A DNA stretch of 64,000 nucleotides from Oscarella lobularis (taxonomy: Eukaryota > Porifera > Homoscleromorpha > Homosclerophorida > Oscarellidae): NCBI RefSeq assembly GCF_947507565.1, contig NC_089185.1:1550001-1614000 (forward strand). The letters are read 5' to 3'. The position numbers were made by a program, and so were the translations under genes. This document shows, piece after piece, positions 1-11,800 of this stretch. The notes under the pieces are model-generated. The model was not told where the DNA came from and did no database searches. It saw only the letters and a program-made list of their open reading frames with translations. Position 1 is the stretch's first letter, and the number at the start of each line of letters is the position of its first letter.

Positions 1-640
1 TGAAAATGGGGCACCAATAGGAACCGGGCCGCAAAAATTTCTTTAATTGAAAAATAAAGGCAGCAATTTCTGATTCAAAATTAGAGATACGACTAATTTA
101 TAGCGTAAAATATGCGATTAATATTTTGGATAAAGGTGAGGCCCCATTAGGAACCGGACCACGAAAATTTCGTTTCTTTAAAGGCAAAGGCAGCAATGAA
201 ACCGTTTTTCTGCATCAAATTGAGCTACTTTACTGATTTATAGCAAAAAACGAGAGATTAGTAAACGAAATTTTCGTTGTTCGGTTCCTAATGGGGCCTA
301 ATTTTTATCCAAAAAATTAATCGTACACTTTACGCTATAAATCAGTCGAAGTAGATCTTATTTAATGCAGAAATTGCTGCCTTTGCTTTAAATGAAATTT
401 TGCGGCCCCGTTCCCATTGGGGCCCCATTTTTGTTTATAAAACTAATCGCTCGTTTTTCGCTATAAATAAGTCGAAGTAACACCAATTTGATTCAGAAAA
501 CTGTTTCATTGCTGCCTTTTTCTTTGAATAAAGGAAATTTTCGTGGCCCGGTTCCTAATAGGGCCTCATTTTTTATCCAAAAAATTAATCGCAAATTTTA
601 CGCTATAAATAAGTCGAAGTACAGTGCACGCCACCATAAA
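1..640. repeat. Inverted cluster of a ~130-bp repeat
   Basis: A core containing GGTTCCTAATGGGGCC next to AAATTTTCGT recurs five times: twice in reverse orientation (about 1-45 and 137-178) and three times forward (about 262-310, 389-437 and 531-580), spaced 126-143 bp. A second motif, CGCTATAAAT followed by AGTCGAAGTA, recurs near 333, 459 and 601. The orientation flips near 245, so the whole block can fold back. Long open frames here, such as 488-1006, are by-products of the repeat. No transposase is present; the family is unknown. Confidence 0.7.
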
Positions 641-1440
641 CTTCCAAAATTACTATCGCGCGCTAATTCTCGCGAAATTCGTCTTGTGTTCATCGTTTCG
701 TCTCGTCGATCGTCGTTCAACGTGCTGTATTTGAACGTTTCGCGCAAGTCGATTGTTTTCTGTGTTGTTTGTTCTTATTTGACTTCTCTCCGGCTTGCCG
801 AAATGCGTTTGTTCTTTCGTTCTGCGATCGGTGTCTCGTCGTACCGCCATGTTGGATTACGTCACTGTGAATCGTCATGTATCGTCCACCTGTTCTTCGT
901 TTGTTCTCTGAGAATCGTCAAGTTGTTGGGAGCCGTTACTATACGGCAGGAGAGGAAGTCTGTTGTCGCTCGCAGCCTTTATCCCAAAGATATGCGGCCT
1001 CGTTAGAACCCTTCTCTATGCCGTTGCGTTTCTGCAATCAACTTTGTCAACTTGTCTTCCCGCTTGTACTCCGCTGAAGGTCATTTTGTTCTTTTCGGAG
1101 ACGAAGCCTACCGTCGCTCGCAGCCTTCATCCCTTTCTATGCTGCCCCGGCAGAGCATCGCTCCACGAGGGAATGATGTTGTTACCTTTGGTCATATCGT
1201 TTGAATGTTCCAGTATTCCTGTTTATGAAAATGTTGCTACATCTGTTTGTGCTGGCGGAATTCAAAGGAGGCCGACGTAAGGAAGCTCTCCGAAGAATGA
1301 AAAACTCTTCCATTAATTAATGAACAGAAAACGTTGACTAATTTTATAAAAACACACGCACACACACATATTTGATTTATAGGGAGGGAGATGTAGTGTA
1401 CGTGCACATATACGGGACAATTAGTAGACGTTACATCATA
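641..1440. other. No gene recognised
   Basis: Open frames are short, overlap in several frames and match nothing I know. The phrase GTCGCTCGCAGCCTT occurs near 964 and again near 1113, a weak direct repeat. A short CACACA run lies near 1352. Confidence 0.5.
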
Positions 1441-2155
1441 ATAAAGACATCGTGCTTGCCAGATCCTACTGTCATGTGCCGTTTCTGGTTAATATAGGAG
1501 CGATCATGTGCCGTCGCAGGTTATATAAATGCCGTACGTGACGACTCAGATTAATCTAAACTCCGTCATGTGCCATCACTTGTTAATAAGACGCCGTCAC
1601 GTGCCGAATCAGATTAATATGAACGCCCTCATGTACCGTTTCTATTTAATATAGGCTCAATCATTTGCCGTCACAGGTTATATAAATGCGGTCACGTGAC
1701 GACTCAGATTAATCTAAACACTGTCCTCAATTGTTAATAAAACGGCGTCACGTGCCGAAAAAGATTAATATGAACGCCGTCATGAGCCGTCACTCGTTCA
1801 TATACACGCCGTTATGTGCCGATTGAGATTAATATAAAGGCCGTCATTTTCTGTCAGTTGTTAATTTAAACTCCGTCACGTGTCGTCTTAAATTAATATA
1901 AACGCCGTCACGTGCCGTCACAGGTTAATATAAATGCCGTCACTGGTTAATATGAACGCCGTCATGTGCCGTTTCTGGTTAAAATAGGCGCGATCATGTC
2001 CCTTCACAGGTTATATAAATGCCGTCACGTGACGACTCAGATTAATCTAAACACTGTCATGTGCCCTCACTTGTTAATCAAACTCAGTCACGTTCCGAAT
2101 CAGATTAATATGAAGGCCGTCATGTGCCGTTACGGGAAGTTTAATACAGGTTAAA
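1441..2155. repeat. Degenerate 32-bp minisatellite, left block
   Basis: Units resemble TTAATATAAACGCCGTCACG followed by TGCCGTC and a variable six-base tail, with CATGTG/CACGTG and GGTTAATATA variants. The same family resumes at 14128-14345, on the far side of the DIRS-like element, which suggests that the retroelement landed inside an existing array. Open frames in it are incidental. Confidence 0.85.
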
Positions 2156-2281
2156 CGCGGTTGATATCTACCGCCATGATTATGTAAGGCGCGGGCGGTG
2201 TCTGGCATCGCCATTCGCCGCCTTCGCGCAGACCCAATTTTTGTCCTCCCGAAATTTTTCTCTCCGCGTTTTGAACCGTGC

Positions 2282-3899
2282 ATGGCTAATCAGAATCAAG
2301 CTGCCGGACAACAGGGACAAGGCGGACAGCGTCAACAAGGGCAGGCGCCGCGGGGACAAAGTCCTCCGGCGGCCCCGCCGCCCCAGCAACCGCCCGTCCT
2401 ACCTCAACCACAGCCGCAAGTGGCTCAAGCGCCGCCGCCTGCGCAGCCGCTCGTTCCTGTGCAGGCGGTCCCTGTACCTATGCAGGACTTCGTCGCGCAA
2501 ATTGTGCAGCAAACCGTGGCAGCGTTGAGGACAGGTAATTTGGGGCGAAGGGCGCGCCGGGTCCAGAGATCGAGCAAAAACGCCCTCCCTTCCCTCGGCG
2601 TACCGCCACCTGGCGACCGTCTCGCCGGCGCATCGATTCCGCGCCCCGTTCCCACGGCGTGCAAAGACGTTTAGCGTAGAGCCCCGCTCCTTTCGCGTCC
2701 CGTTCCCTTGCGAAGCGTGGGTTAACTACGAGGCGTAACTCTTCCAGACGCTCCCCGGGGGGATCGTTTGCCTGCGCAGCCCCAGCAGGGGCTCCCGACG
2801 CAGCGCGTCGCGAATGCGCCGCCACAGCAGGCGCCGCCGCTTCAGCAGCAGCAACAACCCAGCAACTACAGCCGCTGCAGCAGCAGCAACAGCAGCAGCA
2901 GCCGCGGCAGCAGCAGCAGCAGCAGCAGCAGCCACCGCAGCCACCGCCGCCGCAACAGCTGCAGCCACAGCTGGGAAACCTGCCGCCGCCCGGCCTCCTT
3001 CAGGGTTTGCAGGTGGAGCATCACGCTCCGCCGGCAAATCCTGTGGGGCAGCTAGAGCCGCTCGCGGACAATCCGGCGTGGTTCGAGGCGCTAATGCCGC
3101 TGGCGAAAAAACCACGCCGGACAACGCCGCTTTTTTCGCTGGGAAACTCCCTGGGCGTAGTCCCAGGGCGCATCGTTGATAAAATTGCCGCGCGCGAGTA
3201 CGACTATCAGGCCAAACTGCTCCCCGACAACGCGGAGTTGCTGCGGCGCGAGGGGGAGCGAGACAAGTGGCCCTCGCCCACAGCGGGTTCTCGTTCGTTG
3301 CGTCGCATCACTTCGATTGCGCAATGGGTTCACGCCTTCGCGGCTTTCGCCGCGGTGGAAGTGTCGCAACGCCCTAGTCGGGCATTGGAAATGCTGGGCT
3401 ACATACGCTAGTGGTGCGCTTAACGGAGAAATGCCATACGCGCAACTCGTTAGGGTGGCTCAGCTACGACACGTTCTTTCGCCAAAAGGCGGCGGCGGAG
3501 CAAAACCTGTCCTGGGCAAAGCAGGACACGGACCTCGTCACTGACCACGTGCTGTCCCCTAAGGACTCGACGTGCTCCATTTGCGGCGCTGCTGATCATA
3601 AGGCGGCTGTCTGTGCGTTGCGGCCAACGGAGTCGGGCGCGGCGGCGTCTCCGCGCGCGGCGGCGTTTCCTAGCGCGGCAGGGAACGCGGGCTCTCGACG
3701 CCCTCAGAAAAGCGATCCGTGCCGGCTCTTCAATTTTGCGCCGACTGGCTGCGGCTATGGCTCGCGCCGCGTGTTTCGCCACGTGTGCGACAAGTGCGGG
3801 AATAAAGGTCATCGGGCGGCGGAGTGTCAGGCAACGGGGAAGCAGCAGCAGCAACCGGCGCCGCAAGGGCCTCGGGTGCAGTTACTCAGGCCCCAGTAG
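2282..3899 (+). pseudogene. DIRS Gag-like protein with zinc knuckle
   Basis: The ATG at 2282 opens a Gln/Pro-rich N-terminus (MANQNQAAGQQ). The frame then breaks several times across a Gln/Ala-coding CAG/GCA-rich stretch (about 2830-2960). The middle part (about 3050-3540) contains WVHAFAAFAAVEV and SLGWLSYDTFFRQKAAAEQ, typical of DIRS Gag cores. The C-terminus has a zinc knuckle of CxxC-x4-H-x4-C type (CSICGAADHKAAVC, near 3576), a CCCH-like stretch and CDKCGNKGHRAAEC (near 3789). It ends at TAG 3897-3899. Such proteins coat the element's RNA. At least three frame breaks; the 3' half recurs at 44205-44553 in copy B. Confidence 0.8.
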
Positions 3900-4309
3900 A
3901 ATCGCGCGTAATGATGGCCCCGATTAGCGTTTTTGTTTTGTGTTGGGCTTGTGTTGCCCCGCTCCGCGTGCGGTGACTTTAATCGGGAGCTTGCAATAAA
4001 CCGTTTTTGCTGGTTACTAGAAACGTGTGGTCTTTCGGCGGGCGCGTACTGTTCGTGGCAGGCGCTTGGGGCGTTGGACGCCGCGAATGCCGCAACAGAC
4101 CCAAGCTCGGAGATCTGGGACACACCATCCTCGTCGCCGGTGGTTCCACAGGCTTGGGCGGATAGCTTACGTCGCCACCCCAACCAACGTTTTACCGCGT
4201 GGCTGCTGCGCGGACTCTCGGAAGGCTTCCGAATTGGCTATGGCGGCGGGAGCGGAAAGCGAGCTCGCGCAAGCCGCAACTTGCAATCCGCGCGGGAACA
4301 CCCGCGGTA

Positions 4310-5640
4310 GTGGACGAATATCTCAACGGCGAAATTACGGCGGGCAGAGTGGTGGGCCCGGTACCGGACGCTCAGACGCACTTGGTGCGCCTGAGTCCCT
4401 TTGGTATGATTCCCAATTCCGGCCAGCCGGGTCGGTGGCGGCTAATCGTCGACCTATCGTCCCCGCGAGGCAGCGGCGTCAATGATGGTATTCGCCCCGA
4501 ATGGTGCTCGACGAAGTACATTCGGATCGAGGACGCCGTCCGGCACTGCTGGCAGGTGGGCGCCGGGGCAACATTAGCAAAGCTGGACATACAAAGCGCC
4601 TACCGCATAATTTCAGTGCACCCCGCGGATCGCCATTTCCTGGGCATGCGATGGCGAGGCAGGGTGTATGTGGACACGGTGCTACCATTCGGCTTGCGTT
4701 CGGCACCGGCGATTTCTCCGCAGTAGCAGACGCGCTACTGTGAATCATGTACGAGCGAGGCGTCCGCGGTGGCATGCACTACTTGGACGACTTCCTCTTC
4801 ATCGGCCGCCCGCAGTCCCAGGATTGCGCGCAGCAGTTGCAGGCAGCGCTGCGGGTGTGCGAGGAGGCCCGTCGCTCGCGGCAAGATCGGAGGCCCTAGC
4901 ACAACGCTTGTGTTCTTGGGAATCGAGCTCGACACCGTGGCGAGAGTACTGCGCCTGCCGCATGCAAAGTTGCAGCGCCTACGCGAAGAGATCCGGCACT
5001 GGCAGGCGCGGAGGGCAGGAACAAAACGGGAGCTGCTGTCGCTGATCGGGTCGCTACAGCACGCAGCGTCCGTCGTACCGGCAGGCCGCTCCTTTACGCG
5101 CCGGCTGATTGACGCGTCGAAGAGCCGTCGTCAGCTGGCTCAGTACGTTCGCCTAAATGCGGAGGTAAGGGCAGACTTGCAGTGGTGGAGCGCGTTTCTC
5201 GAACAATGGAATGGGAGAGGCTTCTTTGCCACACTCGCAGCGGAACCCCGGTTCGTCGTGGGTACCGACGCCTCCGGCTCGTGGGGCTGCGGGGCCGTAT
5301 GGGCGTCGCACTGGTTTTGTTGGGCTTGGTCGGCTCCGTGGGCTCCCCCCCCGATCGCACCGAAAGAGCTTCTGCCGGTCGTACTCGCGGCGGCGGTGTG
5401 GGGCGAGAGCTGGTCGGGAGCGTCGGTTCTGCTTGAGAGCGACAACACGGTGGTCGTGGCGGCGGTGCGGTTAGGGGTCAAGCAGGGACGCGGCGCTTAT
5501 GCCTCTCCTGCGTACGCTTCAGTTCTTTGCAGCGCACTTCGGGTTCGCATGGAGGGCGCGACATATCCCGGGAGAACAGAACACCCTCGCGGACGGGCTC
5601 TCGCGCAACGTTTCTCCCACCACGCTGAGGATGTCTTTTC
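4310..5640 (+). pseudogene. DIRS reverse transcriptase and RNase H
   Basis: Reverse transcriptase motifs are seen in order: YLNGEITAGRVVGPVP (near 4318), RLIVDLSSPRGSGVND, the catalytic LDIQSAYR (near 4585), LPFGLRSAPAI, and after a frame break YLDDFLFIG (near 4780), the catalytic Asp pair. RNase H follows with VGTDASGSWGCG (near 5258), PKELLPVV, LLESDNTVVV and, after another shift, ADGLSRN (near 5595). One frame break and a TGA lie near 4715-4743, others near 4880 and 5490. The enzyme would copy the element's RNA to DNA. Identification is secure; the gene is inactive. Confidence 0.85.
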
Positions 5641-6076
5641 CGCAGCTGGCCGCCGCGCCGACGCCGATCCAGGAACACTGCTGGAACTGGTGACGCCGCC
5701 GGGATTGCCCTGGAACGATCCGCGGTGGAGGGAGCTCTTTCACGATACACTGCGCAAGGTGTCGCGGACTCCACGCGAAGATCGTACGCCTCCGGACTCC
5801 GCCGGTTTGAGCGTTTTTGCGAGCAGCTAGGTTTGCAGGGCCTGCCAGCCTCGGAGCGCGTGCTCTCGCTATTCTGCGCGGCCCTGGCAAGAGAGGGGTT
5901 AAGATACGCCACAATTTATAAAGTCTTACCTGACTGCGGTTCGCAATGGGCAAGTCGTCGCGGGTCTGGGTGATCCGTTCGCGACATCTATGCCACCATA
6001 GATAGAAGAGAAGGGGGGTTTGGAAGCTCCCGTAGTCACGTGACTAGTGCTTGACTCTACGCGCGACTCATTCACG

Positions 6077-7100
6077 ATGAAGGTAGTAAGGGATTCTTTT
6101 CGGGGTCTTCTTCAATCGGAAATCAGTTCAACTTTGTCGCCTCGCCATCAGCAGGTGCAGAAGGATCTTCGATTTCTTCTTGCATCGTCTGACAGCGCAG
6201 TCTTCGAATTATTCGCCGAAAACCTTACAGGCGAACTTGCTCAATGTCTCCCTGCTTTAAAGAAAGGATCAAGACAGTCTTCGATTTGCGAGCAGGCTCA
6301 AGTAGCCTTTCATAAGTCCTCTTTGGCGAAGCTGCGCGATTCGTGGGCGTGCCTATACTTCTCCCTTGGCTTACCCTTAAGCGATCCTCTCTTGTCCACA
6401 ATGTGTCAACAGGCGGGTATTTGAGAGCCTGCTTCAGCGTCACATCCAGCATCTCATTACTTCAAGCGGAAGCAATGCTAGCAGGATAGAAGAAAAAGAG
6501 ATGGAGCACCAACAAGAGTCAGTAAAAGGACCTGCGCTCTCCGTTGATGAAGAGAACGCTCTACGATTTGCTTGTGGATTTATTCCCTTCAAGCTCATTG
6601 GGAAGCACTCAAAGAAAGAGGATCCCAAAAGCCAATGTATTGTTCAATGTCTTAGAGCTCTTGGTCAGAAAAGTGACACTGAGCTATTGGTTGAGGAGGC
6701 AGAAGATTATGAATGCTACACAACTGTGTGGCTTGAGAAGATAAACAAAGGAGGGCTTTTTCAAGTTAATGACGCAGCCTACAACCTATTTCGGAGCGTG
6801 GAGGAAGTCGTACGAACACGTCTTCCTAGGCGAGTGTTGGGCGGCGAAGAGGTCGACGTTGTTTGCAGTGTCTGCGACAACGAGGAAGTCAGTCGGCAGT
6901 GGGAAAGCTTGTCAGCGCATCTCGACGATCCAAATCTTCGATCCTTTCTTTTGAGAGAAATCGTCCAGCTGTGGGTTAACGCCAGAGGGTTTTCCCTAGC
7001 GGCATCCTGGCTCGAGCAATATAAAGCGGCTAAACACTGTCTACTAAAAAAGAAAAAGAGCTTGCGAAAATTTCTTCGTAATGAATACATAAAGAAGTAA
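6077..7100 (+). pseudogene. Second gene of P-like element, unknown function
   Basis: Two long open segments: 6077-6424 (MKVVRDSFRGLLQSEI..., helical, polar) and one upstream of 6501 to 7100 ending RKFLRNEYIKK. Between them the frame changes by one register near 6415, either a short intron or an indel. The C-terminus (LLREIVQLWVNARGFSLAAS then WLEQYK and a Lys-rich tail) is also found beside the second P-like element at 29972-30140, in the same tail-to-tail position relative to the transposase. Conservation beside two diverged transposases argues that it is a real element gene. I do not recognise its fold; the basic tail suggests nucleic-acid binding (inference). Confidence 0.65.
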
Positions 7101-7182
7101 TATTGGCGAATGCATATTTTCGAATAAAGTATACATGTAAACCTTAACGCAAATTTAAGAGATACAGTCGCACACATAAAAA

Positions 7183-9949
7183 TTCCTTTATTTCGTTCTT
7201 TCACGGCGACGTTTAGGCAAGGGAGTTTAACAACCTCTTCCGGAAATAAGCGCCGTCGTCTTCGAGAGTTGCCTCGCATTGGAATTTGTGCTACTTGTCG
7301 CTGAAGCCAAAGAGACGATGCATTATTGACAGACTCGGCAACAGATGGGTTGTCACTTCTTCTTCCACGAGCTCGTTGTTGTCCGAAGTAGTTTTCTAAA
7401 GGGTCCTGACTCACTCGTTCACTCAGGATGTAGAGACCACTCTTAGCTTGAGGAAGAGAAAACAGATACCTAGTCATTTCCACAAAAGATCGAACTAAAA
7501 GTTTGTCAACGTTGCAATTGTCACTTTCATGAGGATATAATTCTCACCAGTTATTCTCCATCCCTCGAGTGTTTCATGGCTGAGTGTCATCTTGTCTTTA
7601 GTAGTCTTATTTAAGCCCCGTTGGCGTGATACCCAATCAGCCCATTCGTCAAGGTAATTCAAGAAGTCGACCTCTAACCACTGCAAAAGTAGGTGTCCAT
7701 ATTGATTCAGATTTTATATCGTACGGAATTTTTACTCTAATGCGTTCGTCTTCAGCACTCTTGTAACCACGACGATTTGCTTCAGAATTGCAAAGACTGC
7801 GAACGTTAAGGCAATCAAATGCTTTGTTAATTAAACATCCTGCAGAAACGAGATGTTTCGCCACTTCTTGGAATTTTGTAGTATTCAATTGCATTAGCAA
7901 CAGAGCCGCTTAGCACCTGGCGAAGCAAGCGAAATCAACAACAGTAAAGCTATTGCTTTATAGGCGTACACACCTGCGCCGCCAAGTCAACCCTCATACG
8001 AGAGTATGACGTCAGCTGAACGTGTTCCAGTTTGAAATGCTTGAGGAGGAAGAGACCTTCAGCGGATGTTTCTTGCGTCTTTTTGTATAAATCAAGAATA
8101 TGCTGCCATGTTATCCATTCATCGTTCATCTAGGCCCATATCATGTCAGGTATTTTTCAAACTGTTCTATTACCTTCATTGATCTTGTCTTTCCATTAGG
8201 GTAAGAGTGAGACAAACAATTTCGCGTAGTTTTAACTAAATGCGGTGGATTGGAACTTTATAGAGCGGATGTGACGAGCTTTTCTGGCTGTCACCGTGCA
8301 TGCGATAAAATTTTCGGTTAGGACCCGCGCCATCTGATGTGATGCCTATCACATAGAAACCAAGTAGCTCACAGATTTCCACTGCTTCCCACATAAGGGC
8401 CATCAGGGTAGAAGCTGAAACTCCTGTGGTAGGGAAGTGAGCCCATGGGAAACGAAGGCTGGTTGTTATTCCCCTGACCATAATCACCAACATGCTCGTT
8501 GCCACGTCACGTTCCAGGACAGAGCTTCCAATTTTGGCATTCAAAATTTTCTCAGCGCGCACTAATTCGTTGTTCACTTTTCCAAGGTCGACGAAGCCTA
8601 TCATTTCTTGTTGATGCTTGTTATAAACGATGTCGTCTCGGATTTTCATTTCGTCAAAAGCCAATATAACGTGCCTTTGTAATTCATCGCATTCGAGAAC
8701 TTTTGCTTCGGCAACAAGCTGATCATTTAGCTCGCGAGAAAATCCAGTAGACTGCTTGCAGAAATGAGTGTAGTCCCGTAGCGTCCTTTCTGAGGGAAGA
8801 CAGATAACTCCACTAGTCCTCATAATGTGGTACGCTGACAACGATGCCATTTTGAGACTCAAAGCAAGCCGTAAGATAAGCGGATGCCAACGCATGCCCG
8901 AGGCTGACTTAACTGATGCTGCCTTCAATTGCTGGTCCCAGAAAATTTTCTTAAAAGTGTTCTTTGGAAAAAGTTCGTCAATCTTAGTCTCTTGTGCTTT
9001 CGTCACTTCACAGAAGTCGCTGTGCATCTCCGTTTCAAGAGTCACGCCCTCTTTAGAAATCAATTTATCAATTGCAGAGGTCATTCGAGCAATTTTTCGA
9101 GCTGCCAGCTTCTTTTTTGAGCAAGCGTAGCCAATTTCTTACGCCTTTGAGGTGTCGTTAATGTTCTGTTGTTTGCAAATTTGCTCATCTTTTGCGAGAA
9201 CTGACGCCACCGGGAAAACTTTTGCCTCAAAGAGCACCGAAACAGAGCACATTCTGGACACCGACTTCCGTCTTTCTTCATCAGCATTTGACAAGAGTTA
9301 GAGCGAATGGTAGTAGTCACAGACTCGTTACCGTTTTGGAAAGGCAAATGACTATCGATGTAGGCAATTGGCGTTCCCGATGGCAGGGACAGCGACGATT
9401 TTTTTTCTTGGCACATTCGCAAAAATGGCCATCGGTATTTCCAAGACAGATAAAAAGGTCGTCCACGAAAGACATCAAATCAACGTGGTTCGCACTTGTG
9501 AACGCTTGGAAAACACCCTCAAAAGCAGCAACTCTTTCCAGATGCAATTTTTTTCCTCAAAAGAAAAAATTTTTTATTCCATCGGGTGCAATAAGGATAC
9601 TGCAATGAAGACTAGAAGGCGCAGCTGTAAATCCGGAAGGTTGAACTGCTGCTGAAAACTCTAACACTTGCCGAGGAAGCGATACTTTGGATAGTACAAG
9701 AGCCTGTCCCTTGTCTCCGCACGTGTTCACGTGCCAGTTGCTGTTAAAGAATATGCTTGAGGTATAATCGAATGAGGCATAAGAATATTTCTCTTGCCTG
9801 CATGGAGTTTGAGTAGAAATTTCGGATGTTTGAGGTGTGGCGTTTACTCCCACTGACGAGGTTAATGACGTCTGTGTTGACTTCTTCGGCTTATTCAACA
9901 CCTTGCTGTATTCTCCTTTTCGACGCGTCAGAGGAAGACGTCGCGGCAT
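7183..9949 (-). pseudogene. P-like (THAP9-related) transposase A
   Basis: It starts at ATG 9949 (MPRRLPLTRRKGEYSK). A Cys-rich stretch with CPECALFRC lies near 9250. The RNase H-like core is in one open stretch (9084-8236): SERTLRDYTHF, HVILAFDEMKIRDDIVYN with the first catalytic Asp, EMIGFVDLG, MLVIMVRGITTSLRFPWAHF and VIGITSDGAGPNRKF with the second Asp. The C-terminal part (7900-7183) includes INKAFDCLNVRSL, SHETLEGWRITG and VSQDPLENYFGQQRARG, typical of P/THAP9 transposases. Frame breaks near 9560, 9310, 9100 and 8236 are present, some possibly introns. I see no clear N-terminal THAP domain. The last open frame continues to 6779, overlapping the convergent gene. Confidence 0.88.
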
Positions 9950-10548
9950 TGTCTAGAAGGATAACGATTTATTATCTATAGTACTGTAGTAGAAATGCTG
10001 CGGGTTCTATGCAAAGGCGCTCCCCCATGAACAAAAGGAAGTCTCTGTTTGGCACGCGATTATGCAGCTGCCAGACGGCTTTGCGCCAAACTTGGCTTTT
10101 TCTCCTATACAAAAAAAGACCATACTTTTAGTTGCAATAGCCTGCAAACAGCTGCAAACTAGCATTCGCTCGTAATCGGTACGATAACGCGAGTGGCAAA
10201 GAGTTTCGAAATCCCTGCAAACTAGGGACGAAGCCCTCGCTACGGGCTAACAACATTCAATGTGCTTTTCTATATCATTTTCAAACCCTACTCGACACAA
10301 AAGATAGGTAGAAAGTCGTTAGGAAAGCCAGTCGCTGGTACGAAACGGTATCGGCGCTAAATTCGCGTAGTCGCCATGTAACGACATATTTTATTACACT
10401 AACATACTTTCGCAGGAAAATCTCAACACAAATAAACCCTGGAAAAGGCCTTTTGAGTCAGCGTGGGGCTGATTTCCGCGCCTTGACGACGATTATCCGG
10501 GACAGAAGTGAGTCACGCATGGAGACAGAGAAGTCTGCATATGAAAGA
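9950..10548. other. 5' non-coding part of P-like element A
   Basis: Lies between the transposase start and the right TIR. It must hold the transposase promoter; no clear TATA box or coding frame seen. Confidence 0.5.
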
Positions 10549-11258
10549 CACGTGACTACGGGAGCTTCCAATCCCCCCTTCTCTTCTATCTATGATGCCA
10601 CTGCTTGTTCTCATGCTAAACGGCATCAGCGGCGGATCCCCGTCTCCCTATCACACCGGTGATTCTTCGCCAGCTGCGACAAACGCCCCATCGATGGGAC
10701 TCGACGATGCTGTGGGCGGCATGCACGGTCGCCTTCTTCGGTTTCTTGCGCGCAGGCGAGTTCACCGTCGACTCGGTCGCGGCGTTTGATCCCGAGCGTC
10801 ATCTTTCGCCCGACGACGTGTCGACAGATTCGCTGGAGAACCCGTCGTTCGTTAAACTGCGGATCAAACAGTCGAAGACGGACCCTTTCCGTCGCGGCGT
10901 CTCAATCGTCTTAGGACGCAAACACACGGACCTCTGCCCTGTGGAAGCGCTGCTCGCTTACCTGGCTCGCCGTCGCTTCGTGCCGGGTCCGTTGTTTACG
11001 TTCGAGAATGGCGGAGCGCCCTCACGGGCGGTGCTCGTCAATCAAGTGCGGCGAGCTCTGACAACAGCAGGCGTCGAGGCGACTCGCTTCGCGGGCCACA
11101 GCTTCCGAATCGGAACGGCGACGACGGCAGCGGCGCACGGACTCGACGATTCAACGATCCAAACGCTCGGTCGATGGAAAAGCGCCGCGTTCACGCGCTA
11201 CATTCGTCTAGACCAGCAGCAGCTGGCGCGATACAGCCGCGCGCTAGCTACAGAGTAA

Positions 11259-11604
11259 AGAGCATCCGCGTACCAAGGAGTCCAGCGCGCGTTAGCGACG
11301 TAGACCGGTTTTTTGTCGCATGTTTTGTGAGCGTGGCGAGTTTGTTGTTGCGTTCTTCGGGCGAGTGGAGAGCGTACAGCCGCTAGGGCGCTTGTTATGT
11401 TAGTCGCGCCAGCAGGTTCCCACGGGCGGATACCACAACTACGCTAATTGGGTGAGGTGGTGATCCCGTCTTGGGGGACGTCGCTCCAGCCCCGTTGGGA
11501 CCGATCGCGACGGTTTGTTGGGGGCTCGGATTCGGCGTGGCTCGAGATCGGCGGCGAGCCGAGCGGAAACGTTCCTCCCTAGCGCGCGTTAGGCCCAACC
11601 CTGA
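11259..11604 (+). other. DIRS 3' non-coding region
   Basis: The stretch from about 11440 (TTGGGTGAGG, then CGTCTTGGGGGACGTCGCTC) to GGCCCAACCCTGA is repeated almost unchanged in copy B at 45119-45281, so it belongs to the terminal control region of the retroelement. It is cut by the Harbinger insertion at 11604. Confidence 0.75.
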
Positions 11605-11800
11605 AGGCCCATTCACACTGGCGACGTAACGTAACGTAACGTAACGTAACGTAACGTAACGTGACGTAACCCATTCCCACTGTGCCATTGTGACGTAACG
11701 TAACGTAACGTAACGCAACGCAACGTTGACGTAAGGAATAGAAGGTGGGTCTATTTTCGGCGCTTAACATAAGGCTAACGGAAGGAAGTTAAGGAGAGAT

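Larger units (their letters stand above)
5997..10594. mobile_element. P-like DNA transposon A with 46-bp TIRs
   Basis: Left TIR 5997-6042 starts CATAGATAGAAGAGAAGGGG; right TIR 10549-10594 is its reverse complement with one mismatch. Flanking ATGCCAC (5990-5996 and 10595-10601) is a 7-bp target duplication, and the uninterrupted recombinase reading frame crosses the site once. P elements also start with CA and make 7-8-bp duplications. The element carries a transposase gene (minus strand) and a second gene (plus strand) facing each other. It is younger than the DIRS copy it splits. The transposase has several frame breaks, so this copy cannot be autonomous. Confidence 0.93.
5725..11258 (+). 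pseudogene. DIRS tyrosine recombinase, split by the P-like insertion
   Basis: The N-terminal SAM-like half (about 5725-5996) contains STRRSYASGLRRFERFCEQL and RYATIYKVL. The catalytic half resumes at 10602 after the 4.6-kb insertion and runs to TAA after 11255: GFLRAGEF carries the first Arg, then GHSFRIGTATTAAAHGL (His-x-x-Arg) and GRWKSAAFTRYIR (Trp and the nucleophile Tyr). Removing the insertion and one copy of ATGCCAC rejoins the two halves in register; a separate small deletion near 10628 breaks the frame. This enzyme integrates circular DIRS DNA without a DDE integrase. Confidence 0.87.

Noticed and set aside
488-1280. Overlapping plus-strand open frames up to 172 codons
   Set aside because: They lie in or beside the inverted repeat cluster, have Ser/Arg-rich content without motifs and overlap each other in different frames.
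11628-11725. Telomere-like repeat
   Set aside because: GTAAC pentamers are part of the Harbinger subterminal region and mirrored at 14003-14067; they do not match animal TTAGGG.
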